The notes beneath the pieces are model-generated. The model was not told where the DNA came from. It was given only the letters and a program-made list of their open reading frames with translations, and did not search any database. This document shows, in pieces, positions 10,789 to 23,289 of a stretch of 64,000 nt of DNA (its first letter is position 1; every line of letters starts with the position of its first letter). Source of the DNA: Trichopria drosophilae (lineage: Eukaryota > Arthropoda > Insecta > Hymenoptera > Diapriidae); assembly GCA_030407085.1 (NCBI GenBank), contig CM059584.1, forward strand, positions 108,313,001 to 108,377,000, in the 5' to 3' direction. The position numbers and the translations under genes are program-made.

Positions 10789-11310
10789 TTAACCCTTTCA
10801 GTCACGAATTTTTCCAGCCACGGATTTTTTTTTGAAATTTTGTATACTTGAGTTTTTGAGGTCGCTGATTATGAATCCAGTGTCAGATCTTCAAAATTCA
10901 AAATGGCGGATCCAATATGACCGACCAAAAATTTTAAACATAATGAATTTAGCTAATATTTGGTATATAGGGGTTTTGGTATTCTTTTTTCGTTTTTTTT
11001 TTTATATTTGGGTTCGTAATCAGCGACATCAAAAACTCCGGCATACCGAATTTCAAATAATAATAGCAATTAGTTCTTCCTGACATGAATTTCTTTTGAA
11101 AATTATGCCTTTGTTGGTACTAATTTGTTAATAAAAATAATTATTTAAAATAATTTTGTAATATTATTGTCTTTTAACAGTTATTGGAGTCTTAGGAAAG
11201 CCAGGAACAAAAAAACCGCATTGAAATCGAGAACTATCTGTTCAAAAACCTTGAAAAATCGAGAGCATCTAGGTGGGACACTGGTGTCTGCCTGTGACTG
11301 AAAGGGTTAA
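10789..11310. mobile_element. TTAA-flanked piggyBac-type MITE
   Basis: TTAA at 10789-10792 and 11307-11310 flank perfect 13-bp inverted termini, CCCTTTCAGTCAC (10793-10805) and GTGACTGAAAGGG (11294-11306). The interior carries the core 'gaggtcgctgattatgaatc ... caaaatggcggatccaatatg' (about 10858-10920) and a second opposite copy near 11010. No transposase. The 83-residue frame at 10832-11083 is inside it. Confidence 0.8.
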
Positions 11311-11700
11311 GTAGCAAGAACAGCTATGAAATTTCTTTCGTATGTACTTATTGCTTAATTGGTAACTATTTATTTTGCCGTAACCAGTGAACTAAAAATA
11401 TATAAGGAAAGGTAAATGCAAGCAAATTCGTTTGGGAGAAAAAATGACAAAAATATCAAATGTAAAGCTGCGGGTTCTGATACTTCCGGATCTTTTCCTA
11501 CATCTTGAAAATGTGCAATCGTCAATCCATTACCGACAATTAAGCTTCCTTTGTCTGAAAAAGACCTAAGACCTATCGATTTTATTATAATTCTTATTAT
11601 TGATATTAGTATTGTACATGAAGGTTTTATTCTTACACATTTTCGAATCTTCTTTCCTTTTCTTTTGAAATCTTTTTGTACTTCTCTCTTCTTGCTAGTT
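11311..11700. other. no feature seen
   Basis: A 125-residue minus-strand frame (11370-11747) overlaps this interval and the following repeat but shows no known motif. Confidence 0.35.
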
Positions 11701-12060
11701 ACTTCGACCCATACCGTAAGTCTGGATGAAGTATTGAATTTGGTCACATTGATAAAAAAATTAGACTATAGTTTTTCATCAAATGTCGACATTTCAGATC
11801 CTAAATAGCTCAAAATGGAATACAAAAATGTGGGTCCGGATCTTGTACGTAAGTTTGTCCGTCCATATGTGTCATTTGATCGCGCGACGTACCTTGCGAA
11901 CGGCAAAACCGATTTTATAGTTCAACATCTTTTTTAGCTTGACATGGCTTAACTTCGATTTTATTAGTTTTACACGGTGAGCTACGATTAAATTCAACCC
12001 AAAAGTCCCCCCACCTCCCGTTTTTTTTTCTGATATCATTTCAGCAATATCCCACGGTCA
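11701..12060. repeat. diverged copy of ACTTCGACCC repeat
   Basis: It begins ACTTCGACCC and continues with 'aagtctggatgaagtattgaatttggtcac', 'tagtttttcatcaaatgtcgac.tttcagatcct' and 'ggatcttgtacgta', matching in order the starts of the copies at 25911 and 46593. Similarity fades after about 12000. Confidence 0.65.
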
Positions 12061-13200
12061 TTTTGAGCCGTAAACGAAAATAATCGGCTGAGGGAAACGG
12101 AAAATATTCTAAATTTCCATTTTTGTTAGAGGTTATTACAGATATTTTTAATGTAATTAAAAAAAATACTTTTTTACTAATTTTTTCTCATTTCATTTCA
12201 ATATTTCGTGTTACGAAACTAATCCCTGAATGATTAATGTATTCTTAGCATTTAAATATGGAGAACTTTTCAAAAATAGCTGAAAACGTGTGTTTTCCGT
12301 TTAGGTCTTAATGGGTTAAATAAATATTGGCATATGTTATGAATAATGATTAGTTTATGATCTAACTAAGAGTTTCTATGGCTAGCCATAAGCATCCTTA
12401 TTCATATCTTTCTGATATACAAGTTTTCCTAAAAGTATCTCATTTTGCCTCCCTTTCACCTAGATTTGGAAAGAATACATGTTTATTTTTTTCATTACAT
12501 TCCAAAAGTTCAATAAAACCAACAAGTATAGAAATCAATTAAATTATTGTTAAAAACGGCAGTAAGTATATGGCTATTCTGCACAAAAACCAAAGAAGGT
12601 TAGCATCATAAACAAGAATATCCTTGTCAACCTAATTTCAACATCTTGAAGAGGATGCCATTTTACGAATGCAATTTTAATTCAGCATATGTCCTGATGA
12701 TGTCCTCAGAAATCTCACACTAGGGCGTCCAATTATCTGTTATCCCTTGCAAGGCATTCTATGTCCAGTTCTGAGGATACTGTAAGGACAGTCAGAAGAC
12801 GGTAAAACATGTCATGTGGACGTCTTGAGGAGCACTTAAGACATACTTAGGGAGGTTCAATGTAGATGATAACATTTTTTATGGGATTTAAATATTTCTT
12901 AATTTGGAAATGTAAATATGAAGCTGAAATGAAGCTTCAGTTAAATTTAGATTAATTGAGTAACAATATTAACTTGGAATTTAATGCAGTTAAAAGGAAA
13001 TTATTAAATTCATAAACCAAAAATATGAACTTCCCGGTACGCATATGAATAAGATTGACAAAACCGTAAGAAGATTAGTATTTTTTGTTTAATACAGAGG
13101 TTTAAGAAAACACTCAACGTTGCAACAATCTTTTGTTCTTGTATGCGGAAATATATAAAGCTGTATTCAGTGTGGTTCTAAGGAATTCGTCCAATTGTGT
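12061..13200. other. no gene seen
   Basis: AT-rich. Around 12690-12830 several short GTCCTNAGGAC-like and GGACGTC-like inverted motifs occur, without an overall structure I can name. Confidence 0.35.
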
Positions 13201-13379
13201 ATTTAATTATTTGCGCGTTCGATCGAATCCTCGTCAATGAAACTGACCTGTGATCTATTGTTTTTGTTCGCGGTTCTTTTAAAAGGAAATAACAATTTTT
13301 TAAGTTCCTCAAATGCTTCAGAAATATACCAAAGTTATTTGTTTTTTTGGTCTTCGTTTTTATCTTTCAGTTTTTGCTA

Positions 13380-13860
13380 CTCAGCTCTTTGGAAGCTGGC
13401 GCATCCAGCCCATTGCGCGTTTACCTGGAGGGACGCCACGACCCTCCGTTGGTGTCCCGTCTATCCCGCGGGTAGGAAATACTCCAATTTGTCAACCGCC
13501 GACGAGTGCTTTCTTTTTCAGCATTTCTCCGACGACGGCACCGGGCACTTCGGCGCGAGGACTCGCGGGCGAAGAGGGTTCTACCGTCGAGTAGCAGTGA
13601 CGCACCGTTCTTCAACGGATTCTCGAGATCAGCTCGCGCGACGCGTCGGCAAGACGCGATAATTAACGGCTCTTCGTGAGCCTCTTTTTCCCTCTCGAAG
13701 TTAGAAGAATTGTGGCGCAAAAAACTGCCGCGATCAATCAGGAGGAATGTGCCTGTCGCCGTTCAGCTACCAGCTGATCTACGCTGATAGTTCACGAGTT
13801 GAGGTTCTGAAGAAATGTTCCAGACGAGCTAGAGAGTCTGGCAGGAAATGAGTTCATGTC
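13380..13860. other. GC-rich block, possible 5' exon or promoter
   Basis: The stretch is strongly enriched in G, C and CpG compared with the flanks (for example 'agctcgcgcgacgcgtcggc' near 13632). A 141-residue plus-strand frame (13237-13662) and frames on the other strand overlap, but none has a recognisable domain and none extends across the whole block. In AT-rich insect genomes, blocks like this often correspond to transcription start regions or untranslated first exons. I cannot assign a gene or a strand. Confidence 0.3.
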
Positions 13861-14050
13861 AATAGTTTTTTTAACTACTTCCGGAATATTATCTAAATAA
13901 TTGAGAAAAAGATCTCGGTCTTAGTGAAAATATGCAATAATTATGAAATATTAGTTTGCATTGATTACCGAATAAAGGTCAGAATAAGAATAAGGTCAGA
14001 AAGACTGGTGAAACAAGACATAATGCTGATAGTACAATAGGCAAAGTGAT

Positions 14051-14532
14051 TTAACCTGTAGACTGCCGGGTATTGATAGAATTTATTTACCTTCAAAAAT
14101 TCCAAAATGATGTGGCTGTAACTTAAAAATATCTTATAGAAAGTTCCAATCACACGCAGAGTCTATATATAGACTTCCAGGCTGCTAACGGTTGGAAATA
14201 ATTCAACATCAATTTTATCCTTTAAAATTAAACGAATTTGTTTAAAATTTGTTACGCGGGGTTTTTGAGGTCCGCCATTTTGAATTATTGAAAACTAACA
14301 TCAAATTCGTAATCGGCGACCCCAAAAACCACTAGATACGCATTCTCAAGAAATTAAAAAAAAATGTAGAAAAATTCGCCCGCCATATTGGATCCGCCAT
14401 TTTGAATTTTTGAAAACCAACACCAAATTTGTAATCAGTGACCTAAAAAACCCCAGGGTATTGATTTTTAGCGAATTCAGTGAATTATTTATTGAAATCT
14501 ATATATAGATTTTCTGGCAATCTACAGGTTAA
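14051..14532. mobile_element. TTAA-flanked piggyBac-type MITE
   Basis: TTAA at 14051-14054 and 14529-14532. Termini CCTGTAGACTGCC (14055-14067) and GGCAATCTACAGG (14516-14528) are inverted with one mismatch. Two same-orientation copies of the core 'cgccattttgaattttt ... gtaatcagtgacc' lie inside (about 14270-14330 and 14380-14455). No coding capacity. Confidence 0.75.
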
Positions 14533-15466
14533 TGATTTCTGTATCGCATTTGCATTAAGGGGTAGAGAAAACTGCGAAAAACCATGACCGACACGTCTTA
14601 TCATATCCGAAAATTCTGCGTGATTACCGTGCATGTTCCGACCGTGAACTCTGAAATCCAAACAGGCACGCGCATCGCACAGACTTCTAGGTTCTATTAA
14701 AAGCAAAACCCGAAATCAGGAAAAGAATAGTGTGGTAACAATAATTACACTCTGATGTACTGTCAGTCTTAAGGAGGAAGCGACACATGAATATTTCTTA
14801 ACATAATAAATCTGGTTTTTACATTTTAATGTAGTTAGGACGGTAAAAACATGTTATCGACTATCCATTGCATATAATGTAATAAATGTCGTCTGCAGTA
14901 CGTGAAATTTTAAACTAGAATATGCTACAAATACGTCAAATACTCAATTATTATTTCTAGCAGCAAGAAAGTACTCAATATGGTTATCAATTCTGCTGTA
15001 GTATATTTCAATACTATGACTACGAAACCGTAAGGTAAGTCAGGAAACAATTTGGACTGAGTACTGATTTGGAATGCGAACTTTTTATAGCGTATGTGGT
15101 CCAAAGTATCCCCGTGTGACATCAACGGATTTTTTATTTTTAAATTGTAATATATATGTTGTCGATCTTTTCTAGCGTTTTACCAATTTTGAGGCTAAAT
15201 ATATTTAGGTAGGATGCTAATATTTTTTGGTGTATTATTGCGTTTGTTTGTATGTTTTGAAGATGACAATTTTATTGAATTTTTCAAATTCGCTTTGATA
15301 CCTTTTCTACAGAATGAATACAACAACGGCTATGGGTTTTGTTTTTTCACCTTGGTCTATGATAATTAAAAGTCAAGACTACAGCTGTTATCAAAACTAA
15401 GGTGTTTATTATAGAAATGATCAAAAGATGGAAATATACCACAACCAAACATCATGATTTGCTCCT
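14533..15466. other. no feature seen
   Basis: AT-rich with no convincing frame or repeat. Confidence 0.4.
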
Positions 15467-15766
15467 TTAACCGTTTAAGGGAGGGACATATTTTCAACAC
15501 CGGTTTGTACGTTGATAAGTTGTATATAAACTCATTTTAAAAAATGTTATCTCCACGGTTTCTAACGTAAAATTTTATTCTCTTTCACAATCTTTCAATA
15601 AAATTTTGATAAAATGTACCGCAAAAAAGTTATACACGTTTTTTTTTTGTAAAAAAACATCGTTTTTAAAATTTTCTTTTTTATTAAAACATCACTTTAA
15701 CCACGAAACGGCGTTAGGAAACATGTCTATGGTGAAAGTATAGCGTCCGTGGACCCTCAGGATTAA
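15467..15766. mobile_element. possible TTAA-flanked MITE
   Basis: TTAA at 15467-15470 and 15763-15766. The termini CCGTTTAAGGGAGGGACA and TGTCCGTGGACCCTCAGGA-type sequence are only imperfectly complementary, sharing the AGGG and GGAC blocks. Interior is AT-rich without coding capacity. Confidence 0.35.
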
Positions 15767-16795
15767 TATGTACAGATAATTAAACTATAAAACATAAACT
15801 TACCAATCGGTGTTTCTATAAGGCTATCAATCATTCGGCCCTTTCACCTAGTCAAAGGAATAAACGCATTTCAATAGTGGATTTTCACAGAATGAGCCTC
15901 GCACTTTACATCCGTGAACGTGCTTCTATTATGGAGCTAACATTAATTGATTGATTCCATGTGTGACACCAGTCCTTGCTGCATACATGACAAAAATTAA
16001 ATTAATAATTCGATTTATTATAATATGTTCAGTATGTAGACCACTGGCTCTCCTAGAAAATGTCATAAATAATAATTGCCAGTTGTTTTATTAAAATAAA
16101 AGTATTACCATTTAGCTTTCTTCGTTTTAAAACAATTGTAAAGTGAAAAATGAATGTATAATGATAAATTTTTAGAAGAAATATTATTTGAAACAAACTT
16201 GGAAATAGAATAAAATTATAATTTTTGTATTTGTTTATTGTGGAGGAATATTTTTATTAATATGAAATATTGTAAAATAAAAATGATTTTCAAGTGTACA
16301 TCTGACAATCATAGTAAGAAACAAACTATAACTTTTGTTCGTCAAAAGTGAAATAATCGGCAACATAAGATCTGTTCATTTCTTCGTTAAAAATAATATT
16401 TCACGAAAAATCTTCATTTTATTTTACATTTTAGACATTATTTTTATAGACAATCTGTTAAATCCTTTTGAGTAAACTGCGATAATAATAGCAAATATTT
16501 TTCGGTGTGAAAATACAGTATTTAAGTATGCTATGCAAATGATAGCGTATTGAAACCAAACAACATTAATTAATATTGTAATTAAGATTCCTAGGAATCA
16601 AGTAGACACATGGACGCTCTTGCATACAGTTGATCTCATGATGTAATTATAATGTGTGACTGTGATTTGAAGTTCATCGGAAGAGCACTGAAATCGCAGT
16701 ATGTGTGCCGCTCCGGGCCGAATAATTAAATTAGTCGATAATCATGTGTAGTTATGTTACATGAGCCTATACTATTCTGCTTCTACGTGCACTAC
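15767..16795. other. no feature seen
   Basis: AT-rich. No open frame or repeat found. Confidence 0.4.
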
Positions 16796-18240
16796 CGTAA
16801 GCTTAATCCGGAAACACAAGCGGAAGCCTATATGATTCCATACATGGATGCTATTCATCAGAAGCCTCAAAGAACTATATTTCCACACTCGATCTTAGTA
16901 GCGCATATCATCAGATTAAAATGAGGCCAATAACGGCATTTGCAATCTACGGAAATGGTGTCTCCCAGTTCAGAATTATGCCATATGGCCTAAAAGGTAC
17001 ATGGCCATATCCAGACGTTACTTGATTCGCTAATTGGTCCGAAACTCGATCCATACGCATCCACCTACTTGGCTGCTATTATTATCGTCATTGTATGGTT
17101 TCAAGATAATTTGGTATAGTTAGAATATTTACTAAAGAGGGCGATAGACTAACGATAAATTGCGGAAAGAGTTACTTTTGCTGTTAACAAGTCAATCACT
17201 TGAGAGTCGTCGTAATTTAACGAAAATTCCTTGAAATGGCGTCGTGGTAGCAGGCATGTATTTGCAGTGGTCGTAGATCCACTAATCATCCTCAATAAAC
17301 AGAACGTGACATACGAATGGACTGCAGCAAGCCAGGAGGCATTTACGGGAGTGAAGTCCATGGATAGATTTCAGTGTCCAATTTGTTAGCCATCCTGATG
17401 TTAGCGACGCAGGCATCGGCCCAGTCCCGACCCAAGAAATCTAAGGACAGAAACTAGTTTTCAATTTTTCTAGTCGCACCGTGAATGCCGCAGATCAAAA
17501 TAATTCCGTAGGTGAACGGGAGTAGCCCGCGGTCCTTTTGGACCCTCAAGCTACAGAATTATTATTTTGAACTCAATAGGAGCATTGAACTACGTGCCCA
17601 ACGCGCTCTGTAAGATGTACAAGACGGATACGCCGGAAATACTTGTCACCGACAAGCCGGTTTCGAAAACGGGGTTGATGAATGGTACTGACGGAAGAAG
17701 CGACAGATTCAAGGCGATTCGAAGGAAATTCCCCACTAGAAAGCTGTGGAAAAATGTATTTACTTGGACCACATAGCCTAAAAGAAGACGTACGAGCACC
17801 TGGTTCCCTAATACAGATGGCCTGGTATACACAGAGCCATGGATTGGTACATATCTCCGAAGATGTCATTTCTAAGAAGCACAAGAGGATCCGAATATCT
17901 GCTTATCTTCGAGGACTTGTTCACTCGATGGAATGAGTGTATTCCTTTTTGATAGGCCAAGGTTCGAAATGTGCAGGTCTCCTCTGCTGCAGCACATCTT
18001 CTTCACATTCAGTATACCAGAAGTATTCCATTCCGTTTAGGGAATATTCAAACAATTGATAGGTCGATTTAACCCGAGACAGATTCAGATTTCAGGAGAA
18101 TCGATGTCTGATGAACTTCGATACGAGGAGCCACATGATATATTCCCCGGGCGTATGCATACTCGAAGGCGACCAAAGGGTTGCGAAAATCAAATTACGG
18201 TTATGATTATTCAGTAAAATTAGATTATAAACTAGCCCTA
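16796..18240 (+). pseudogene. decayed Ty3/gypsy-type pol
   Basis: Several frames read in order through a retroelement polyprotein. At about 16885-16995 one frame reads 'STLDLSSAYHQIKM' and then 'QFRIMPYGLKG', which are reverse-transcriptase motif A and the motif before B. At about 17011-17085 another frame reads 'QTLLDSLIGPKLDPYA' then 'TYLAAIIIV'; the usual YLDD box has become YLAA (17066-17077). RNase H follows near 17395-17480 ('SDAGIGPVPTQEI', 'FSSRTVNAADQN'), then the spacer 'GALNYVPNALCKM' near 17575, and integrase-like 'EDLFTRWNECIPF' near 17910-17950. Multiple stops and frameshifts make this a dead copy. No flanking LTRs were recognised. Confidence 0.75.
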
Positions 18241-18329
18241 GAAATTTCTCTCTCTCTATCTCTTCTATCTATTTATTTCTAAGAGGGAGGGTGGGAAAGT
18301 AATGTCTGAAAATACCTGATTCTAGTTAA

Positions 18330-19020
18330 ATGGTTGGCATAATTGAGGACGTTCAGTCAGCAGTGAGCTCGCTGGAAGGGCAGGAGTGGGCATAATTCCT
18401 GAACCGGGTTCTTGTGCAGCGTTAAGTCGAAAGGGTGCAGGAATTGTCCTCCAGGCTGAGGCGGACGGAGGTGGAGGTTGCCCTCGATTGCGCCTGGGGA
18501 ATCCAAGCGGCGCGTCAGGTGGACCAAGAAGGAGAGGCCTTCTCCCTTCTAGATTATGTGCGGATCCACGGAATGGTGGATTCCAGGACATAGCGCTAAG
18601 TTCACGTAATATGGCCTTAACGGAAATGGACTTTAGCGCAAGAAGAGGATGCAACCGAAGACATCGAATAGCGGCGGAACCTGGAGGTTCGATTCGAGGC
18701 CGCAAAAAGGAGTAGATGAGAGGCCATGGAGGACCCGCAGGTGGCAAAGAAGGCTCTGGTCGAGACCGAAGAACGATTCGGAAAAGTCGAAAGAGGGAAA
18801 AGATATGGGCTCAAGGCCCGACGAGCGAGCTTCAAGAATATCGAGATCCTCCATAAATCCGAATATAGGCCGACAAAATCTTACCGGGTTTGAGGGATGG
18901 ACGGTCGATGACCTCGGTGACGATGTGCGAATGCAGATGCACACGATCAGTCCATCCCATGGCACCAGCGTTTCGAATGGCAGCACAGACAGAAGAGGGG
19001 GAGCTCATGGTTGAAAATGC
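18330..19020. other. GC-rich block with overlapping open frames
   Basis: GC content is much higher than around it and both strands are open for 70-140 residues in several frames, which is expected from composition alone. One plus-strand frame near 18727-18890 reads 'EDPQVAKKALVETEERFGKV' followed by a basic stretch, which looks protein-like, perhaps charged helix, but I do not recognise it. It directly follows the gypsy remnant and could be part of the same insertion (gag-like or 3' region) or a separate exon. Function unassigned. Confidence 0.3.
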
Positions 19021-19696
19021 ATTGGTAGCTGATTGTGAGTAATTTTCAGAAATTGTAGAAATAAAGAAAATGAATAGTGTGAAGTTATGCACATTTTGAC
19101 TTATTATCAATAATAATTAACTAAAATAAAGATAAATATATCTCTTATGATTGTGCAGTGCTATCACAAATTAGTTTACTTATTTTCAGAATCACATAGG
19201 TATCATTTCTTAATTTATCACAAAAGAATTAAATCGATTTTACTAAAAAAGAATGAAAAATGATATTATTTGTCTTTCAATAAAGAAAAAGATAAAAGGA
19301 GCTCAATATTTATTAACAGGTATTTATATTACAGAAAAATATTGAAATCACAGGGCCTGATGCCATTGGCATATTAAGTAGCAGTCATATTATGCATAGT
19401 TTACACAAATAATAGATTTTAGATTCCTGTTCATCTCAAGAAAATGAACAAAATGCGGGAAATGGGTTCGATAAGAATCGACGAGTCAATAAGAATGTAG
19501 AAATCAACATTTCCACTTCGATCCCTATTAGAATCATTAATTCAGAAAGTTTTATATATATTTTTTAAAAATTTTTTATAATATTCATATTTCAATAAAA
19601 AACAGCTTTTATAATTCATCGATATTGACAAATAATAATAATACCAGGAAAGTGGAACCTTTCCATTATAATATATGTTCACATAAATATTTTTTC
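19021..19696. other. no feature seen
   Basis: Very AT-rich interval. Confidence 0.4.
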
Positions 19697-19800
19697 ACTA
19701 GTGCGAGAAATATGCGATTTCCCGCAGGATTAATGATTGACATAAAACTCGTGTTAAGTCAATAAATACTCGTGCGGGAAATCGCATTTCCCGCACTAGT
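19697..19800. repeat. 104-bp palindrome
   Basis: The left arm 'cactagtgcgagaaat ... gatttcccgca' (19697-19726) is complementary to 'tgcgggaaatcgcatttcccgcactagt' (19773-19800). Each arm itself contains a smaller palindrome (GGGAAATcGCATTTCCC), so alternative hairpins are possible. It may be a tiny MITE. Confidence 0.75.
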
Positions 19801-20639
19801 AACGAAGTGTACTAGTAATTGATTTATTTATCAAAAAAAGGAACAAGTAACTGCTCTTCGTTGTAATTTTATCCTCGAATTTGGAAATTCGTACTAGAAA
19901 CTATCGAATTTCGAAAGACCAAAGTATCCCACGTAATTCCCCGTAGATCGAGAATTCTGAGATCTTCCGTAACGATCATACTCTGCGGCTCGGTATGTAC
20001 TCCAATAACAGTTTGTAAATATTCTATTAGTTGGACGCACTACTCGTTAAGATAATTGACCGCACTAAAATCAATAAAATAAGTCAGAATTAAGAATTTG
20101 ATTATTTGTTCTTTCTAAATTTCACGATTAAAGTCATTTTCATTAATTCTAAATTATGACCGTAAATAAAACATAGTGTACAGAAGACTACAACATCACT
20201 CAATATCATAACTAAAAGTGCATATGGGACATTCCACAATTAACCAAACAATGGTTCGGCCTCCATTCCCCGTTTTTTTCCAATTTCTGATATATTTTAG
20301 TATTCGATGAAAAGTGCCAAACCCCAAAAGCGTACCCCTCTACCTCATAATCTTCGCAAGATATGTGGATTGTTATGATTTTATTGAAAATTTTAGATTC
20401 ATTTGCAAATGCATGAAAATAAAATTTTTTAAAAATTCCCAGGCATATATAGGCACATATTTTGTCGGAAAAAAGTCTGAATTTTTCGATGTTGAACTTC
20501 GACGTTGCATTATTCCATTTCAACAGGTATTTCATATACCTATACTGCTTCTGAATATCGAGTTGCTAGCTTTGTTGCCAATACAACATTTTTCTACACA
20601 CAAATTTGTTTAATGTTTCTGAGCTAACATCTTTAAAAT
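19801..20639. other. no gene seen
   Basis: AT-rich. Overlapping short frames on both strands at 20212-20613 (107 and 99 residues) show no motif. Confidence 0.35.
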
Positions 20640-21060
20640 TTAAACTATTATTGACGTCGTTCCACGCTCGCTGCGCTCGCTCATCAACTTCGACCCTGCG
20701 ACTAGTTTGTTATTCCGTAATACTCGTTTGTTTACTAACAGCTTTTAGTTATAATATAAAATGAGTTCATATTGTAGTTCTTTGAGTGAAAATTTGCGTT
20801 TACGAGAACATTCCCAATGTAACGTAATCAGAAACTGGTAGAAAAAGTGGCGCTTCTGATAACTTTCCCTATGCTACTTGGGTAGGAAAGAATCGGAGTG
20901 GAGGAGGGGGTTCCTTAAATGTGTAAAAAGTGAAAATGAGTGTTTTCAAAACTTCGACCCTCACCATATATCAGCCGAAATATTAAAAAGTAACATTTTT
21001 AACCCTCCGGGCGCGAAGCTCGATTTCACGCCCTAGGGCGAAACCTTCGGGCTCGAATTA
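20640..21060 (+). repeat. ACTTCGACCC-family repeat, diverged
   Basis: It opens with 'gctcgctgcgctcgctca', an ACTTCGACCC at about 20680, and 'ctcgtttgtttactaacagctttt', matching 23290-23445 and the reverse of 26880-27030. Near 20945 'gttttcaaaacttcgaccct' matches the reverse of about 26795-26815. It ends in a GC-rich tract with GGGCGAAACC-type short palindromes (about 21005-21055). Confidence 0.6.
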
Positions 21061-23289
21061 TTAAAAAATATCGTTTCAGTTGGTTCTGTGTCGACGTAGT
21101 TATATGACCTCACCCACTCTGTGTTTCGGGTTTTCGAAATATGTGACCATTCCCGGACCTTTTGCCATCCCTGTATAACAAAACAGAGAGACACTTGACT
21201 TCATAAAAACATGAAGTGTACAATTTTTTACCCTATTTACTAGAATAGATTGAAAAATAATATAACCACATTGTAATATAGAATTGCAGAATTATATCGT
21301 ACTTTAATTTTGGTAGTACCTAACTCTATTTGAAACTTTTCTTTCGGCAGTCCAAACTGTTGCCCTTAGGGGATATGCTACGGGAATAAAAGTAATCTGT
21401 GCTAAACTCCATTTATTTTCTTGTCTTTTCATTTGCCGAATGTCTCACATACCCATCTGCAGAGGTACATACTATCTAGCTTTCACGTAATAGCTTTTCT
21501 AATTTTTTGCATCGGATGTTGCAATCCACTACTTTTATTTTATGGTTTTCTGCGCCTTATTTAATTGCTTTTGAAATCGTATATTTCAGAGTCAAGATTA
21601 AATCTACAGATATAAAATATTAGATCAACTGTGATTTATATTTATTTATATTAATGCGCTTAAATCCGATTAGAAAAACTTACTGAAAATTTTATTTAAA
21701 TAACTTTTAGAGCAATTACGCAGTTAACTACAATGTAAAAGAATTAAAAAGTACTGACACGAAAAGAACTTTGTCTAGGGGACCTGATTGCCCACTAGTC
21801 TCTCAACAGGCAGCATTCCGAAAAAATTAAATATTTAGTACAACGTGGAGATACCTGAGTCAGAAATAATATTTTTGTATTAGCACCCGGCTTTCAACGA
21901 CACCATGAACTTTAAATATATGAAAATTATTCCAAAATTTTATCGTATTAATTACTATATTATTAATGATTTCATACCCCAATATACATGAACACCATTT
22001 ATTTATGTTTTTATTCTTCTCTAGGTTCATTCTTAAAATGAATAATAAGAATTATATCGTGGAAAATATACCTCCAAATGTAACTTAAATGCGAGTAAGC
22101 TTAGTTAATTCCTAATTACTTAACATTTCTAATTCATTAAATCCGCGTATTTACTGTTGTTTTTAGCCTCGTATTATGACATCTCTGTACACGTAGATAC
22201 TCTGGCGTACTAATTTAAGGCTTTTTCGTAAAGCCCAAGAACATTACGAGAATCCTCCGGGAAGCTCGTAGCAAATTACCCTACTCTCCGCAACAATTTA
22301 CTGCACGTCGAAACTACTTGTCACATTCCATAAAACGCGTACTATGAAATTCTTAAATTGTTTCAAGTTACGCGGAAAAGAAAACCACTCTCCAGTATGA
22401 TTTGATTTTTTTTTTTGTTATTTTAGTGCAGTTAGTGAAATTTTTCTGTTATCTTTTTCACTTCGTTTATTTTATGTTTTGAAAATAGTTTTACAACCAA
22501 TATACTCTTAAGCGGTGAAAAAATGTAACATAAAATATGAAAAAAACACATATTCCTAAAGTAATAATAAAAATTATATATTTATATTATTAACTTTTTA
22601 ATGTGATATTTAGTACAACATATTTGAAGGAGGATTTACAAGAGATATAAGAGCAGTAAGAGTTTCTACCTTAAATATGATTGTGTGATTGTTTAGCTAT
22701 AGAACCCTGCAGAACCTAACCTGTCTATAGAACCCCGACCGGAACCAAATATCCCTAACCATTCTAAAACAATACAGAAATGTTTTCAAGAAATGTAAAA
22801 TCAAATTATCAGAAACATCTCCAGCGTGGCTGTCATTGAATTAAAAACAAGTTTCGCGGAAGCCGCTGAATTAGAAGATTTTGTATCGGTTGGGACGCCC
22901 CCAATTCAAGTTATAGTACCCATTTCCGTTTTCGGTCAGATTCCATTTCGGAAATCCTGACTGAATTTGTTTCCACTTTTTTGCTGAGCCTGGCCGTTTG
23001 GCTTCATGGCCGAAAAAGTCGTATATCGAATTTATTCTATAGTTTAGAGTTATGATGGCTTCTAATATGATATTAGCATTACTATTTATAGGTTATGGAT
23101 TTTCCGGAATCACTCCATGGTACACAACCGGTATAAATATTCAGAGAGATATAACAAAAACTTATTTCAATTGTAACTGAGAAATCGTTATAAAAATGTA
23201 GTTAGAATAATCATTTTCCATATTTCGCTTCGAAAGAATTTGATTTTTTCTTCGTACTGTATTGAATTTATCTATTAATACAAATGGAA
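21061..23289. other. no gene seen
   Basis: Mostly AT-rich and featureless. Near 22805-22970 composition is more balanced and one frame reads 'SFAEAAELEDFVSVGTPPIQ' before a stop; it is too short to assign and may be chance or an old retroelement scrap. Confidence 0.3.

Noticed and set aside
13237..13662. 141-residue plus-strand frame as a protein-coding exon
   Set aside because: It starts in AT-rich sequence, crosses into a GC-rich block where all frames are open, and shows no domain. Only the GC block is reported.
16796..18240. Intact retroviral-type polyprotein
   Set aside because: Multiple stops and frame changes, missing catalytic residues and no recognisable LTRs; treated as a dead fragment.
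18322..18986. Overlapping frames of 72-141 residues on both strands
   Set aside because: Stop codons are rare in GC-rich sequence; the overlap in several frames indicates composition, not coding.
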